The position numbers and the translations under genes are program-made. From CAYTIB01 sp964437725 (GTDB lineage: Bacteria > UBA8248 > JACPRG01 > G963555815), in the NCBI GenBank assembly GCA_964437725.1, contig CAYTIB010000048.1:1-64000 (forward strand): a stretch of 64,000 bases of DNA. Reading direction: 5' to 3'. Positions 1 through 8,305 of this stretch are shown piece by piece. The notes beneath the pieces were generated by a model, which saw only the letters and a list, made by a program, of their open reading frames with translations, was not told the DNA's origin and ran no database searches. The stretch's first letter is position 1. Every line of letters begins with the position of its first letter.

Positions 1-45
1 GCTTTTCTGGTGCTACTTCTGCGACGAAAGGAGGTCCGCGCGTGA
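1..45 (+). CDS. C-terminal end of an ABC transporter permease, FecCD/BtuC type (partial)
   Basis: Frame 1 is open from the left edge and ends in TGA at 43-45, coding for 14 residues (AFLVLLLRRKEVRA). A hydrophobic stretch ending in a short basic tail is what FecCD/BtuC-family permeases have at their C-terminus. The stop overlaps the GTG start of the next ABC ATPase (GTGA, 42-45), the usual translational coupling of permease and ATPase in B12, haem and siderophore importers. The family call rests mainly on this context, because only the tail is visible. Confidence 0.6.
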   Translation, partial: AFLVLLLRRKEVRA

Positions 46-815
46 GCACTTTAGCCGGACTAGTCTCCGTTGGAACCTCCGCCATGCTTGGCAATCGCGT
101 TGTACTGCAAAAGATCGATCTCGTGGCACCTCCAGGCCAGATGGTAGCAGTAGTCGGTCCCAATGGATCGGGAAAAACTACCCTCCTTCGCTGTCTAGCT
201 GGCCTGCTCAAACCGTTGACGGGTAGCATCTACATGGACGGCAAGGATATTTTCTCATTCCAACCCAGAGAAAGGGCATTACGAATTGCTTATTTGCCCC
301 AGGAAGCCCATGTCGATTTTCCCTTTACTGCTCTCGACGTGGTTCTAATGGGCCGGCACCCCCATCTTCACTGGTTGGACACGGAATCCTCAGGGGATTT
401 AGATATCGCATTATCGGCATTGGAAAATGCTGACGCCGGAAATTTAGTCGATCGTCCCGTGACAGAACTTTCCGGAGGAGAACGTCGTCGGGTGTTCTTC
501 GCGCGCACCCTGGCCCAAGAAGCAAGCGTTCTCCTCCTGGATGAGCCAACAGCAGATCAAGACCTACAGCATGCACTTAGGCTTCTGGAACAAGTGCGCA
601 ACCAACCGGATGTCTCAGTAATTACAGTCCTCCACGATCTGAACCTAGCAGGTAGATTTGCAAATAAAATTCTACTGATGGATGAAGGACGTCTGATTGC
701 CGAAGGCTCACCATCAGAAATTCTTCGTCCGGAAGTTTTAAACCCAGTCTATCGAGTCGCTATCTCGATTCTCGAAGATGACAAGCATCGTGTGATTGTT
801 CCGGAAAGTTTTTGA
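42..815 (+). CDS. ABC transporter ATP-binding protein of the B12/haem/siderophore importer family
   Basis: 257 residues, starting with GTG behind a strong AAAGGAGGT ribosome binding site (27-35) that lies inside the upstream permease gene. Walker A (GPNGSGKTT) is near residues 39-47, a Q-loop (LPQE) near 85, the ABC signature LSGGE at 143-147, Walker B (LLLDEPT) near 164-170 and the H-loop His at 198, so the ATPase looks intact. It would power an inner-membrane type II importer. Because the downstream genes are a cobalamin-riboswitch-controlled TonB receptor and a TonB protein, B12 is the likely cargo and btuD the likely identity. Sequence motifs alone do not separate BtuD from FecE or HmuV. 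Confidence 0.9.
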   Translation: MSTLAGLVSVGTSAMLGNRVVLQKIDLVAPPGQMVAVVGPNGSGKTTLLRCLAGLLKPLTGSIYMDGKDIFSFQPRERALRIAYLPQEAHVDFPFTALDVVLMGRHPHLHWLDTESSGDLDIALSALENADAGNLVDRPVTELSGGERRRVFFARTLAQEASVLLLDEPTADQDLQHALRLLEQVRNQPDVSVITVLHDLNLAGRFANKILLMDEGRLIAEGSPSEILRPEVLNPVYRVAISILEDDKHRVIVPESF

Positions 816-1096
816 AAAACGAGCGCACAAACAATCCGAATCGAAAATCAAAATCACACTTAGTTGGATGAAACAGGGATCCTCACTTGCCTTTTTAGAA
901 CCTTTAATTCTTTAGGTGATACGATAGTAGACAATTAACTTCTAAACTTTATCCATTGTTTCTCCACTGGTCTAAGTTTCCAATACACCGTTACCGAAGC
1001 ACTACGCAAGCGGCCTTCGTGAATCCTGTAGCTTTGTCATCCCCTTGTCTCAACGGGTGATTGACCAAAACAAGAGAGATCTTGGCCACTCTTAGA
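816..1096. other. Intergenic stretch with no recognised gene
   Basis: Between the ATPase gene and the promoter of the riboswitch transcript I see no convincing coding region, strong hairpin or T-run terminator. Only short imperfect inverted repeats occur. The ATPase gene may be read through into the riboswitch region or end without an obvious intrinsic terminator. Confidence 0.4.
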
Positions 1097-1125
1097 TTGC
1101 TTGATTCGAACAACATTGCTAGAAT
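1097..1125 (+). promoter_or_regulatory. Candidate sigma-70 promoter for the B12 riboswitch transcript
   Basis: A -10 box TAGAAT (1120-1125, five of six consensus bases) lies 17 bases after a weak -35 box TTGCTT (1097-1102). Transcription would begin near 1132, just before the first cobalamin aptamer at 1141. A perfect 9-base inverted repeat (GCTTGATTC at 1099-1107, GAATCAAGC at 1127-1135) brackets the -10 box and could be an operator or simply a hairpin. Placement right before the aptamer supports the call. The weak -35 lowers confidence. Confidence 0.45.
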
Positions 1126-1140
1126 TGAATCAAGCTAGTG

Positions 1141-1327
1141 TGCCGTTATGAAGGAACGCGGTGATCCAGAATTCTGGCGAATCCGCGACTGCCCCGCAAC
1201 TGTGAACGGGGACGAAACCCGCGTGCTACCACTGCCCGTTATTGGGTGGGAAGGGGCGGGAAGTAGGGCGATCCGTGAGTCAGGAAACCTCGTCGGCAAT
1301 ACCTGCGAACTGTCTTCCGAGGGGAAG
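1141..1327 (+). promoter_or_regulatory. Cobalamin riboswitch 1 (upstream copy of a tandem pair)
   Basis: The B12-aptamer landmarks appear in order: closing stem TGCCG (1141-1145) with CGGCA (1294-1298), GGAACGCGGTG, GCCCCGCAACTGT (from about 1191), a GGGAAG segment, and the B12 box with CAGGAAACCT (1281-1290). A hairpin CTTCC-GAGG-GGAAG (1314-1327) follows, in the position of the expression-platform hairpin of the second copy. No start codon stands at the right distance after it, so this copy has no evident gene of its own. It probably acts in series with riboswitch 2. Confidence 0.9.
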
Positions 1328-1522
1328 AAGCAGGGAGAGAAATAGAATTCTTTGTGGTTCGCCCTCCCTAAGAACAAACGGGTAAATCTCTTTTCTGCTT
1401 CAACTAAATATCTAACGGTCTGCTGTGCCAGCAGATGGAAAAAATTTGTTAATGGAGTATATCGACACTACCGAGGAACTATCCGAAATCAGAGTTTAGT
1501 TTTCAAGTTAAAACGATTTCCA

Positions 1523-1710
1523 GAGACGGAAAAAGGGAACGCGGTGAGTCAAATATTGGCAATTCCGCGGCTGCCCCGCAACTGTAACCGAGGACGAAAC
1601 CCGCATAGTGTCACTATCTGAAACAGGTAGGAAGGCGCGGGAAGTAGGACGATCCGGGAGCCAGGAGACCTTGCCGTCTCAAGCCCTATGTCTATTTCCG
1701 AGGGGAAAAG
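1523..1710 (+). promoter_or_regulatory. Cobalamin riboswitch 2 with ribosome-binding-site hairpin
   Basis: The aptamer is closed by a perfect 7-bp stem, GAGACGG (1523-1529) with CCGTCTC (1674-1680). Inside are GGGAACGCGGTGAG, GCCCCGCAACTGTAA and the B12 box GAGCCAGGAGACC. Just downstream TTTCC-GAGG-GGAAA forms a hairpin whose loop and 3' arm contain the Shine-Dalgarno GAGGGG (1700-1705) for the ATG at 1711. This layout is typical of translational control, in which bound cobalamin stabilises the hairpin and blocks ribosome entry. The regulated gene is the TonB-dependent receptor. Confidence 0.95.
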
Positions 1711-3747
1711 ATGAGGAGTCTGCCAAAGTTACATTTTTCCCACAAAGGGGAAGAGCTTTTTAACCTGCAACACCGCCTAAGAAACTTAAGCTTAGTTGCC
1801 CTTCTTGCATTTTTCCTTTTCAGCTGGACCCCCGTCGTGATGGCACAACAAGAAACAGCATTACCAGAGATGATCGTTACTGCTACTCGAACACCCGAAA
1901 ACATTGAAACGATCAGTTCCTCCATCACAGTCATCATGGGGGAAGAACTCCGAGAAAGGGGACAGGACATCCTGGAGGCTCTTCGCCTAGTACCCGGGTT
2001 TACAGTTATCCAATCAGGGGGCCGAGGTTCAAGCACCTCCGTATTTACTCGTGGGAGTGAATCGGATCATAATCTTGTCCTTATTGATGGGATCAAGGTT
2101 AACAATGCCGGGGGCTTTTTCAACTTCGCTGACATGTCCACCGACAACATCGAACGAATCGAAATCCTCAGAGGACCACAAAGCGCCCTTTATGGAGCCG
2201 ACGCCATGGCCTCCGTTATTCAAATATTCACTCGAAAAGGAAGAGGGCCCCCTACTGGGAATGCTTATATTCGCGGGGGAAGTTTCGCGACTACCGAGGG
2301 GGGGGTAGGTATCCAGTTCGGCTACAAAAATTTTGGCCTCTCAGCAGCTTTCGGAGGGATATACACTCACGGCTTTTTAGACGTTAACAATGATTATCGC
2401 AACGCTGCATTCTCGATGATGGCCGACTATGGAGTGGGGGAATGGCTCAAAGCGCAGTTTTCAGTCCGCTGTTCAGATTCTCGATTTTCTTATCCCACAG
2501 GGAGTTCCGGCGATCGATTCGATCCTCTTGACCCAAACCAATACGCTGAAACCGAGCGGGTCATGGCAAGCCCGCGGGTTGAGGGACAACTTTTTCCCTG
2601 GTGGAAACAGGTTCTTCAGATCGGCTACAACCGTGAGAAACGGATCTCTGCCGATCCAGCCGATGTGGGAATTGATAATTTCGGCTCTTATGATTCGAAT
2701 ACTCTTGAGGAGCGTATCACTGCAAACTTTCTTTCACATTTCGGCCCTTGGCGAACAGCCTTTGCTGAAATACTCCCCACAATGGAGTTTGCAGTCGAGC
2801 ACGAATCTTATATAAGCAAAGCTGTATCAAAGTATCTCGGTGTTACTACAATAACCAGAATGGATTTCAACCGTACAAACTACTCGGTTTTCAGCCAAAT
2901 CCAGATCAAACTTTTCAATCAGTTTTTTATCACCCCGGGTGTCAGATTTACAGAAAATGAGAAATTTGGTGACTCTATAGATCCTAAAGTCTCGGCAACT
3001 TACCGGCTCCGGAGGTGGGGTACAAAGCTTCGAGCAGGATACTCAGAAGGAATTAAATCACCTAGCTTCCTAGAGGTTTTTGGTGGAAGTGGTACGGTGG
3101 GCAATCCCAACTTGCGCCCTGAAAAATCTAGGGGTTTCGAGGTAGGAGTTAGTCAGGAATTTATTGAGAAAAGAATTCGGGTTGAAGCAATATTTTTTCA
3201 TAATCGCTTTGAGGACCTGATTTCGTACCTTAGCGGATCAAGTCCTAATTATTTCAATATTCAGGAGGTCGTGGCCAAGGGGGTGGAGGCAACCGCAGCT
3301 CTTCAACTGGGCCACAGAGTAACCGTCGATGGAAACTACACTTACACGAAAACCGAGGCGGTCAAAGCCGGTTCGCAGGGTGGAGCCGCCTTCAAAAAGG
3401 GGAAGGAAGTAATTCGAAGACCTAAACATCGTGGCACTCTCCGCCTTGGTTACAGGCACAAGAATTTCACCGGAAACATATCGGCCCAGATAGTAGGGGA
3501 TTCAAGAGATGTTAATTTTTCTGAGTCTCCTGCAACTCGGGTTACGGTGAAAAACTATCATCGATTGGACCTTAACCTTTCCTACCGGCTTCCCTGGAAA
3601 ATCAATACCGTTCGGAATGTTTATCTCAAGTTCATTACAAAAAATTTATCGAATCAGAATTATGAAGAGGTGTTTGGTTTTAGTACTCCAGGAACTGAAG
3701 TTCTCGGAGGCCTACACTTAGAGTTCGGCTCTACACAAAGGGAGTAA
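1711..3747 (+). CDS. btuB: TonB-dependent outer-membrane receptor, BtuB-like
   Basis: 678 residues. A long basic N-terminus and hydrophobic core form a signal peptide, probably cut after VMA (residue 45). A TonB box (EMIVTATRTP) follows at about 53-62, then the plug domain with LVPGF, VFTRG, LIDGIK and RIEILRGPQSALYGADAMAS, and a beta-barrel to the C-terminus ending in the GLHLEF strand plus a short tail. The protein should bind corrinoids outside and pass them through the outer membrane with TonB energy. The cobalamin riboswitch directly in front, with its SD hairpin at the ATG, makes B12 by far the most likely ligand. Length and domain order are normal for the family. Confidence 0.9.
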   Translation: MRSLPKLHFSHKGEELFNLQHRLRNLSLVALLAFFLFSWTPVVMAQQETALPEMIVTATRTPENIETISSSITVIMGEELRERGQDILEALRLVPGFTVIQSGGRGSSTSVFTRGSESDHNLVLIDGIKVNNAGGFFNFADMSTDNIERIEILRGPQSALYGADAMASVIQIFTRKGRGPPTGNAYIRGGSFATTEGGVGIQFGYKNFGLSAAFGGIYTHGFLDVNNDYRNAAFSMMADYGVGEWLKAQFSVRCSDSRFSYPTGSSGDRFDPLDPNQYAETERVMASPRVEGQLFPWWKQVLQIGYNREKRISADPADVGIDNFGSYDSNTLEERITANFLSHFGPWRTAFAEILPTMEFAVEHESYISKAVSKYLGVTTITRMDFNRTNYSVFSQIQIKLFNQFFITPGVRFTENEKFGDSIDPKVSATYRLRRWGTKLRAGYSEGIKSPSFLEVFGGSGTVGNPNLRPEKSRGFEVGVSQEFIEKRIRVEAIFFHNRFEDLISYLSGSSPNYFNIQEVVAKGVEATAALQLGHRVTVDGNYTYTKTEAVKAGSQGGAAFKKGKEVIRRPKHRGTLRLGYRHKNFTGNISAQIVGDSRDVNFSESPATRVTVKNYHRLDLNLSYRLPWKINTVRNVYLKFITKNLSNQNYEEVFGFSTPGTEVLGGLHLEFGSTQRE

Positions 3748-3778
3748 TCCAAACGCGGTAGCGTAGCGGATTTCAACT

Positions 3779-4759
3779 ATGGGATTGTCTACTCTGCGAG
3801 GACAAAGCCGGGTCATTTGGAAGATGATCGGCGTATCAGTTGGCATTCATGCTTTAGCCCTCTTCTGTGCAGCTAGCTGGCTAACCATACGTCCCATTAA
3901 CGATCGTATTCTTATGGTATCGCTTCAGGTGCCACCCGCATTGCCAGCCACTAAGGCTTTTTTCCCCGTTGCCCAAATGGCTCTGAAACATCCCGAAAGA
4001 AACAGGAGAATACAGGCTATACCAAACGTGGCAAAATCTTCGAACAGAGTTTTCAATCCGGATTCACAAACCGATCCTCTTCGTCCTCCGCGAGCAAAAA
4101 AGGAAGGGGCAGAAAAACACAAGGCCCCGAGTCCTAGAAAGTGGCCCCTATCTGGAGCCGTTCGAAAACAGAAATCCACTACCCCTCATAAGTACAGAAA
4201 CTCTCGCCTACCTTATCTTTCCGAGTCTTTAGTCACCAAAAAAGCAAATACTTCTCAACTTGTTTTTAATAAGCAAGTCCAGACTAATCGACCATCGGTT
4301 TCTCCAATACGTCTCTATCCAATGAAGGGAAACCAAAACAAGAACCAAGCCCTGGTTCAATTACGTCCAGTAGTCTTGGGAAAATCAAAGGGTCAGATAC
4401 GCAGCAGAAAATTCTCTACGAAAACAAATCTGGGCATCACTACCAACACGTTACCTCAAAACGTAGTAGAGGTGCACAAATCTGCTAGTCCGACTCTAAT
4501 ACGTTTTCTGAGTCAAACGCCACCAACTTACCCACTAATATCTAGGGATCGTGGAGAAGAGGGAATCGTGACCTTGCGAATCGAAATCCTCACTACTGGT
4601 CAGGTCGGAAGGGTGAATATCGTCAAATCATCGGGGCATGAGATGTTAGATCACGCAGCCTTAAAGTCCGCGACTACCTGGCGTTTCGGATTCAATAGCG
4701 AGAAACCCAACCAGAGTTCCTGGGCTAGGATCCCCATCCGGTTCAAGCTTGCCAATTAG
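3779..4759 (+). CDS. tonB: TonB family energy-transducing protein
   Basis: 326 residues. One N-terminal membrane anchor (about residues 15-37) is followed by a long, basic, low-complexity periplasmic linker rich in Lys, Pro, Ser and Asn, and by a C-terminal TonB domain from about residue 240 (PTYPLISRDRGEEG, then VTLRIEI, then a conserved ending with AALKSATTWRFG). It would couple the proton-motive force, via ExbB/ExbD encoded elsewhere, to the TonB box of the receptor 31 bases upstream. The linker is unusually Lys/Gln/Asn-rich rather than the classical Pro-Glu/Pro-Lys repeat, which is common in non-enteric TonB proteins. It is probably in the B12-regulated transcript. Confidence 0.88.
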   Translation: MGLSTLRGQSRVIWKMIGVSVGIHALALFCAASWLTIRPINDRILMVSLQVPPALPATKAFFPVAQMALKHPERNRRIQAIPNVAKSSNRVFNPDSQTDPLRPPRAKKEGAEKHKAPSPRKWPLSGAVRKQKSTTPHKYRNSRLPYLSESLVTKKANTSQLVFNKQVQTNRPSVSPIRLYPMKGNQNKNQALVQLRPVVLGKSKGQIRSRKFSTKTNLGITTNTLPQNVVEVHKSASPTLIRFLSQTPPTYPLISRDRGEEGIVTLRIEILTTGQVGRVNIVKSSGHEMLDHAALKSATTWRFGFNSEKPNQSSWARIPIRFKLAN

Positions 4760-5130
4760 CCCTTTCAAGCACTACTCACCTGGGCTCCACGTCCGATCTC
4801 CTCAAAAAAAGATTCAAACTTTTTGAATCAGTTGACCGAAAAATCCAAAAACTGAACGCTTCAATAACGGTCAGAGCCCACGGCAAAATGTCTAACCAGA
4901 AAGAAACGTAAACTGCGTCAGTAATACCACAACCATCAAAACAGACTTGCCTTTTTCGGAAATGCAGGATTAAAAAGGCCACACTACGAGACTACCCAAT
5001 TTTCGTCTGAATCCGAAAAGGAATAGGTAGTTCACTCATTTCAAATAAACTTTTCGAAACAAAATGCTTTCGTTACTAGCAAAAGCTAACCCCAAGAAAA
5101 AATTTAATCGAAGTTCCATTCCTGGGCTTA
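4760..5130. other. Convergent intergenic region
   Basis: This stretch separates the + strand tonB and the - strand dehydrogenase. Apart from the - strand terminator at 4804-4829 I see no gene in it. A 68-codon - strand reading frame at 4776-4982 overlaps that terminator and has no homology I recognise, so it is not called. Confidence 0.5.
4804..4829 (-). terminator. Intrinsic terminator of the - strand dehydrogenase operon
   Basis: Read on the - strand, an 8-bp perfect stem GATTCAAA / TTTGAATC with a 3-base loop is followed directly by seven T residues. The stem is AT-rich, so it may be weak, but the hairpin plus T-run is complete. It lies about 300 bases after the stop of the 2-hydroxyacid dehydrogenase. 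Confidence 0.6.
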
Positions 5131-6129
5131 TTACTTCCGTCGTTTCGGCCAGACCTCCGGGTTTACGGGTGTCTTGGGTTTACGGCCATTGAGCGTTGCA
5201 ATTAGATTTGATGCAGCCAAAGTTCCCATAGCCGTTCTGGTCTCGATGGTGGCAGATGCAATATGCGGGGTGAGAACCGCATTACGGCATTTCAGAAGTT
5301 CTGGGTGCACTTTGGGCTCTTCCTCAAAGACATCAATTCCTGCTCCCGCGATATCACCACGCTGGAGTGCGCGGGCAAGAGCACCCTCGTCTACAACCGG
5401 TCCTCGGGAAGTGTTCACCACATAGGCCGTTTTTTTCATAGCCTTGAATACTTTCGAGCCTATGAGGTGCACTGTCTCTTTCATCAAAGGTGTGTGGACA
5501 GAAATGATATCAGCCTGCCGAATCACTGTATTGAAAGACTTGAACTGAACTTTCAAATCCTTCTCAACCCGGGGTTTTTGTCGAAAAGCGTCGTAATAAA
5601 TAACCTTCATATTGAAACCTTGGGCGCGTCGTGCCACTGCCTGACCAATTCGCCCGAGTCCAAGTATCCCCAAAGTTTTTCCACTTACATCCGCACCAAG
5701 CATCATCATAGGCGCCCAATCCCAAACCTTTCCGGACCGGAGGAAGGCATCTCCTTCAGCAGCTCGCCGACAAGTATCCATGATCAATGTCCAAGCCATA
5801 TCAGCTGTCGTTTCCGTGAGGACTTCGGGCGTATTGGGCACGACGATACCGCGTTCGGTTGCCTCGGGAACTATGATGTTGTTGAAACCAACAGCGTAAT
5901 TGGCAATGATTCTAAGGTTGGAGCCTGCAATGTCCATGGCTTCCCCATCCATCCGATCGTTGAGGAGAGACAAGACCCCGTCCTTTCCCTTTATGCCCCG
6001 CAACAGTTCCCTTCGCGTCATAGGGCGATCATGGGGGTTGACTTCCGCATTGACCGCCTTTTTTATCATCTCCATCGCCGCCTTTGGTAGGAGACGAGTT
6101 ACCAAAACCTTAGGTTTTTTTCTGGCCAT
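5131..6129 (-). CDS. D-isomer-specific 2-hydroxyacid dehydrogenase (glyoxylate/hydroxypyruvate reductase type)
   Basis: 332 residues, the normal size for the family. The NAD(P)-binding Rossmann motif GLGRIG is at 157-162. The catalytic set is visible: Arg242 in NTSRGPVVDE, a Glu in DVFEEEP (about 270) and His289 in LTPHIASAT. Such enzymes reduce a 2-keto acid (glyoxylate, hydroxypyruvate or a branched or aromatic keto acid) to the D-2-hydroxy acid with NAD(P)H in the cytosol. The gene starts 19 bases after the stop of the aminotransferase gene, so the two are probably co-transcribed. An aminotransferase making a keto acid that this enzyme then reduces would be a sensible pair, although the substrate cannot be read from the sequence. 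Confidence 0.9.
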   Translation of the reverse strand: MARKKPKVLVTRLLPKAAMEMIKKAVNAEVNPHDRPMTRRELLRGIKGKDGVLSLLNDRMDGEAMDIAGSNLRIIANYAVGFNNIIVPEATERGIVVPNTPEVLTETTADMAWTLIMDTCRRAAEGDAFLRSGKVWDWAPMMMLGADVSGKTLGILGLGRIGQAVARRAQGFNMKVIYYDAFRQKPRVEKDLKVQFKSFNTVIRQADIISVHTPLMKETVHLIGSKVFKAMKKTAYVVNTSRGPVVDEGALARALQRGDIAGAGIDVFEEEPKVHPELLKCRNAVLTPHIASATIETRTAMGTLAASNLIATLNGRKPKTPVNPEVWPKRRK

Positions 6130-6148
6130 TCTATTTCCCCCCTAACAC

Positions 6149-7312
6149 CTAAATATGACTGATGGCTTTGTCAATATTTGTCAATGCTTTTTCGATTTCT
6201 TCATAGGATACAGCATAAGAAAGTCTGAGATGCCCTTTACCGTATTCTCCAAACGACGTGCCGGGAAGGCAAGCAACACCCGCCTCTTTCATCAAATAGG
6301 GGGCTAACTCCTCGGGTGCCATTGGAACTTCTCGAACGTTAGGAAAAACATAGAATGCACCACCTGGATTTTTACAACTGACCCCCTTGATCTCGTTCAA
6401 TCCCTTGACGATCATGTCACGACGCCGATGAAACTCCTCGACCATAATGTCGACATCACGTTGCGGGCCTGTTAATGCTGTAATACCAGCGATTTGCTCA
6501 AAACTTGCGGTACAAGAAATACTGTTGGTGATAAGTTTAGTGATCGGCTCAGCCAACTCTTCAGGGGCCGCGATAAAACCCAGCCGCCACCCGGTCATAG
6601 CGTAGGTCTTTGAAAATCCATCCAACAAAATCGTCCGCTCTTTCATCCCTGGAACCTGGACGATACTGAAGTGCTCTCCATCATAGACCATACGTGAATA
6701 CACCTCGTCAGCCAGAACAACAAAATCATTGTCTATGGCTAGCTTCGCGATTCCCTCCAACAATTCCTGACCAAGAATTCCGCCCGTCGGGTTGTGAGGG
6801 TAATTCAAGATGAGGAGACGGGTGTTGGCGGTAACCCGTTCAGCAACATCCTCCAACGAGAATGCAAAGTCGTTTTCCTCAAGAAGCGGTAGCGGTATAG
6901 CCTTGGCACCCACAAAGTCTGCAACAGATTCATAAACAGGAAATCCAGGGTTAGGATAAATAACCTCGTCCCCCTCCCCGGCCAGTGCAAGAATGGCATA
7001 AAACAAAAAAGGTTTTGCTCCAGGCGCAACAACTATATGCTCTGGCCCGTAGTTCTGTTCGTATCGATCGTTGAAATAATTGGCAATGGCCTCACGGCAT
7101 TCCATTAATCCAGCAGACGGACCGTAATGTGTGTACCCATCTTTGATCGCTTGGTAGGCTGCCTCCCCAATATGGGTGGGAGTATCGAAATCCGGTTCGC
7201 CAATTTCCATGTGAATAATTTCTCTGCCCTGGGCCTCCAGCGCTTTGGCCTGGGCCAGAACCTCGAATGCTGACTCTGTCCCCAAATAACTCATTCGTTT
7301 AGAAAGTCTCAT
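6149..7312 (-). CDS. PLP-dependent class I/II aminotransferase
   Basis: 387 residues with a full class-I fold signature. EPDFDTP lies near residues 39-45, HNPTGG at 173-178 (Asn174 contacts PLP), ADEVYS at 201-206 and the Schiff-base lysine K235 in DGFSKTYAMTGWRLGF, with Arg243 for the substrate carboxylate. It moves the amino group from an amino acid to a 2-keto acid. The family resembles the aspartate/aromatic/branched-chain group, and no narrower substrate can be assigned. A good SD (AGGAAGGG) precedes the ATG by about 10 bases. It precedes the 2-hydroxyacid dehydrogenase with a 19-base gap. Confidence 0.9.
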   Translation of the reverse strand: MRLSKRMSYLGTESAFEVLAQAKALEAQGREIIHMEIGEPDFDTPTHIGEAAYQAIKDGYTHYGPSAGLMECREAIANYFNDRYEQNYGPEHIVVAPGAKPFLFYAILALAGEGDEVIYPNPGFPVYESVADFVGAKAIPLPLLEENDFAFSLEDVAERVTANTRLLILNYPHNPTGGILGQELLEGIAKLAIDNDFVVLADEVYSRMVYDGEHFSIVQVPGMKERTILLDGFSKTYAMTGWRLGFIAAPEELAEPITKLITNSISCTASFEQIAGITALTGPQRDVDIMVEEFHRRRDMIVKGLNEIKGVSCKNPGGAFYVFPNVREVPMAPEELAPYLMKEAGVACLPGTSFGEYGKGHLRLSYAVSYEEIEKALTNIDKAISHI

Positions 7313-7466
7313 AGTTGAAGTTCCCTTCCTTTCCCAAAACCCGACTTACGCAAACTCCGGCATAAACAAAGACGGTCGACACCCAGGCTCATTTCAACCT
7401 CCGCCTGGAGTCAAAAAAACAACCTGCCCCTGTAACAAGAGGATGTCTCAAGAGTCTAAATTCGTT

Positions 7467-8174
7467 TTAATTCATGGCTGCATGGTAGAATCGGTCAACC
7501 GCTTCAACGGCAGCTTGGTTACTCGTAACGATAGGCTTGCCAAACTCCTTTTCCAACATCGGCACCGCATCCATGGCCCGCATATTGGTGCAGGAAAAGA
7601 AAAGGGCATCGGCATCCGAATCCTGATACCGCTCCTTGGCAAAAGCCATAATGTCCTCGGGCGTAAGGACACCAATATCATAATTCACCGTGATCCCCAT
7701 ACCCTGAATAGAAAGAACCTCGATCCCGTCTTCCTCCAAACAGTCCTTGATAGTTTTGTTAAGCTCATCAATGTATGGAGTGAATACGGCAATCCGCTTC
7801 GCACCAACTTCAGCAAGTTTTTCGCTGACGGCACCTAGAACTGTCACTGTTTTTGCCGCCCCCGTCCATTCACTAAGGTCGTCGGCAATTTTTCTATCGT
7901 AATCCATCCCGAAAAGAGAGCCCCCGGAAGTACATCCGAATACCGTCACGTGAGGGTAAAGTGTGCGGATCATATCGGCTGCTTCTGGAGTAGATTCTCG
8001 CACCATAATCTCTTCTGCTTCTTTCGTAGTAGTATCCAGGTACATTCGAGCGATATGCACACTCGCCTTCGACTGGAGATGGTTATAAAAATCCACCTCC
8101 ATTGTTGTATTTGAAGACGGAACAATTAGACCGATACGAAAACGTCCTTCGTCCTTTGCACTGTCAAAATCCAT
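7467..8174 (-). CDS. Asp/Glu racemase superfamily protein, maleate isomerase / arylmalonate decarboxylase-like
   Basis: 235 residues. The N-terminus (GLIVPSSNTTMEVDF) matches maleate cis-trans isomerases, and the two catalytic cysteines expected in the superfamily are present: Cys81 in VFGCTSGG and Cys195 in FFSCTNMRA. Known members isomerise maleate to fumarate or decarboxylate or racemise small dicarboxylates. The upstream gene is an isochorismatase-like amidase. In nicotinate degradation a maleamate amidase of that family (NicF) and a maleate isomerase (NicE) act in sequence, so a similar two-step use is plausible here but unproven. 131 bases separate the two genes. Confidence 0.8.
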   Translation of the reverse strand: MDFDSAKDEGRFRIGLIVPSSNTTMEVDFYNHLQSKASVHIARMYLDTTTKEAEEIMVRESTPEAADMIRTLYPHVTVFGCTSGGSLFGMDYDRKIADDLSEWTGAAKTVTVLGAVSEKLAEVGAKRIAVFTPYIDELNKTIKDCLEEDGIEVLSIQGMGITVNYDIGVLTPEDIMAFAKERYQDSDADALFFSCTNMRAMDAVPMLEKEFGKPIVTSNQAAVEAVDRFYHAAMN

Positions 8175-8305
8175 TGTTTTACCCCCTAGTTATACTTTCA
8201 CGGACTCACGCAGAAGAACTCTTCTCATTCCGCGCGAATAGTTTTTTTCGGGTGCAAATCTATCCCCTTCATTCTAGTCTTTGAATATACAGTCGACAAC
8301 GAAAA

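Noticed and set aside
1352..1621. 89-codon + strand frame between the two B12 riboswitches
   Set aside because: It starts with TTG without a suitably spaced ribosome site and runs into the conserved part of riboswitch 2. It shows no family likeness.
4776..4982. 68-codon - strand frame
   Set aside because: It contains the terminator of the dehydrogenase operon and shows no protein-like pattern I recognise.
5263..6090. 275-codon frame on the + strand
   Set aside because: It lies wholly antisense to the 2-hydroxyacid dehydrogenase, whose motifs are unambiguous. The frame is a by-product of codon use.
7390..7416. Inverted repeat CCAGGC / GCCTGG between the maleate isomerase-like gene and the aminotransferase gene
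   Set aside because: The T-run lies on the wrong side of the stem for either strand, so it is not a terminator. No other role can be supported.
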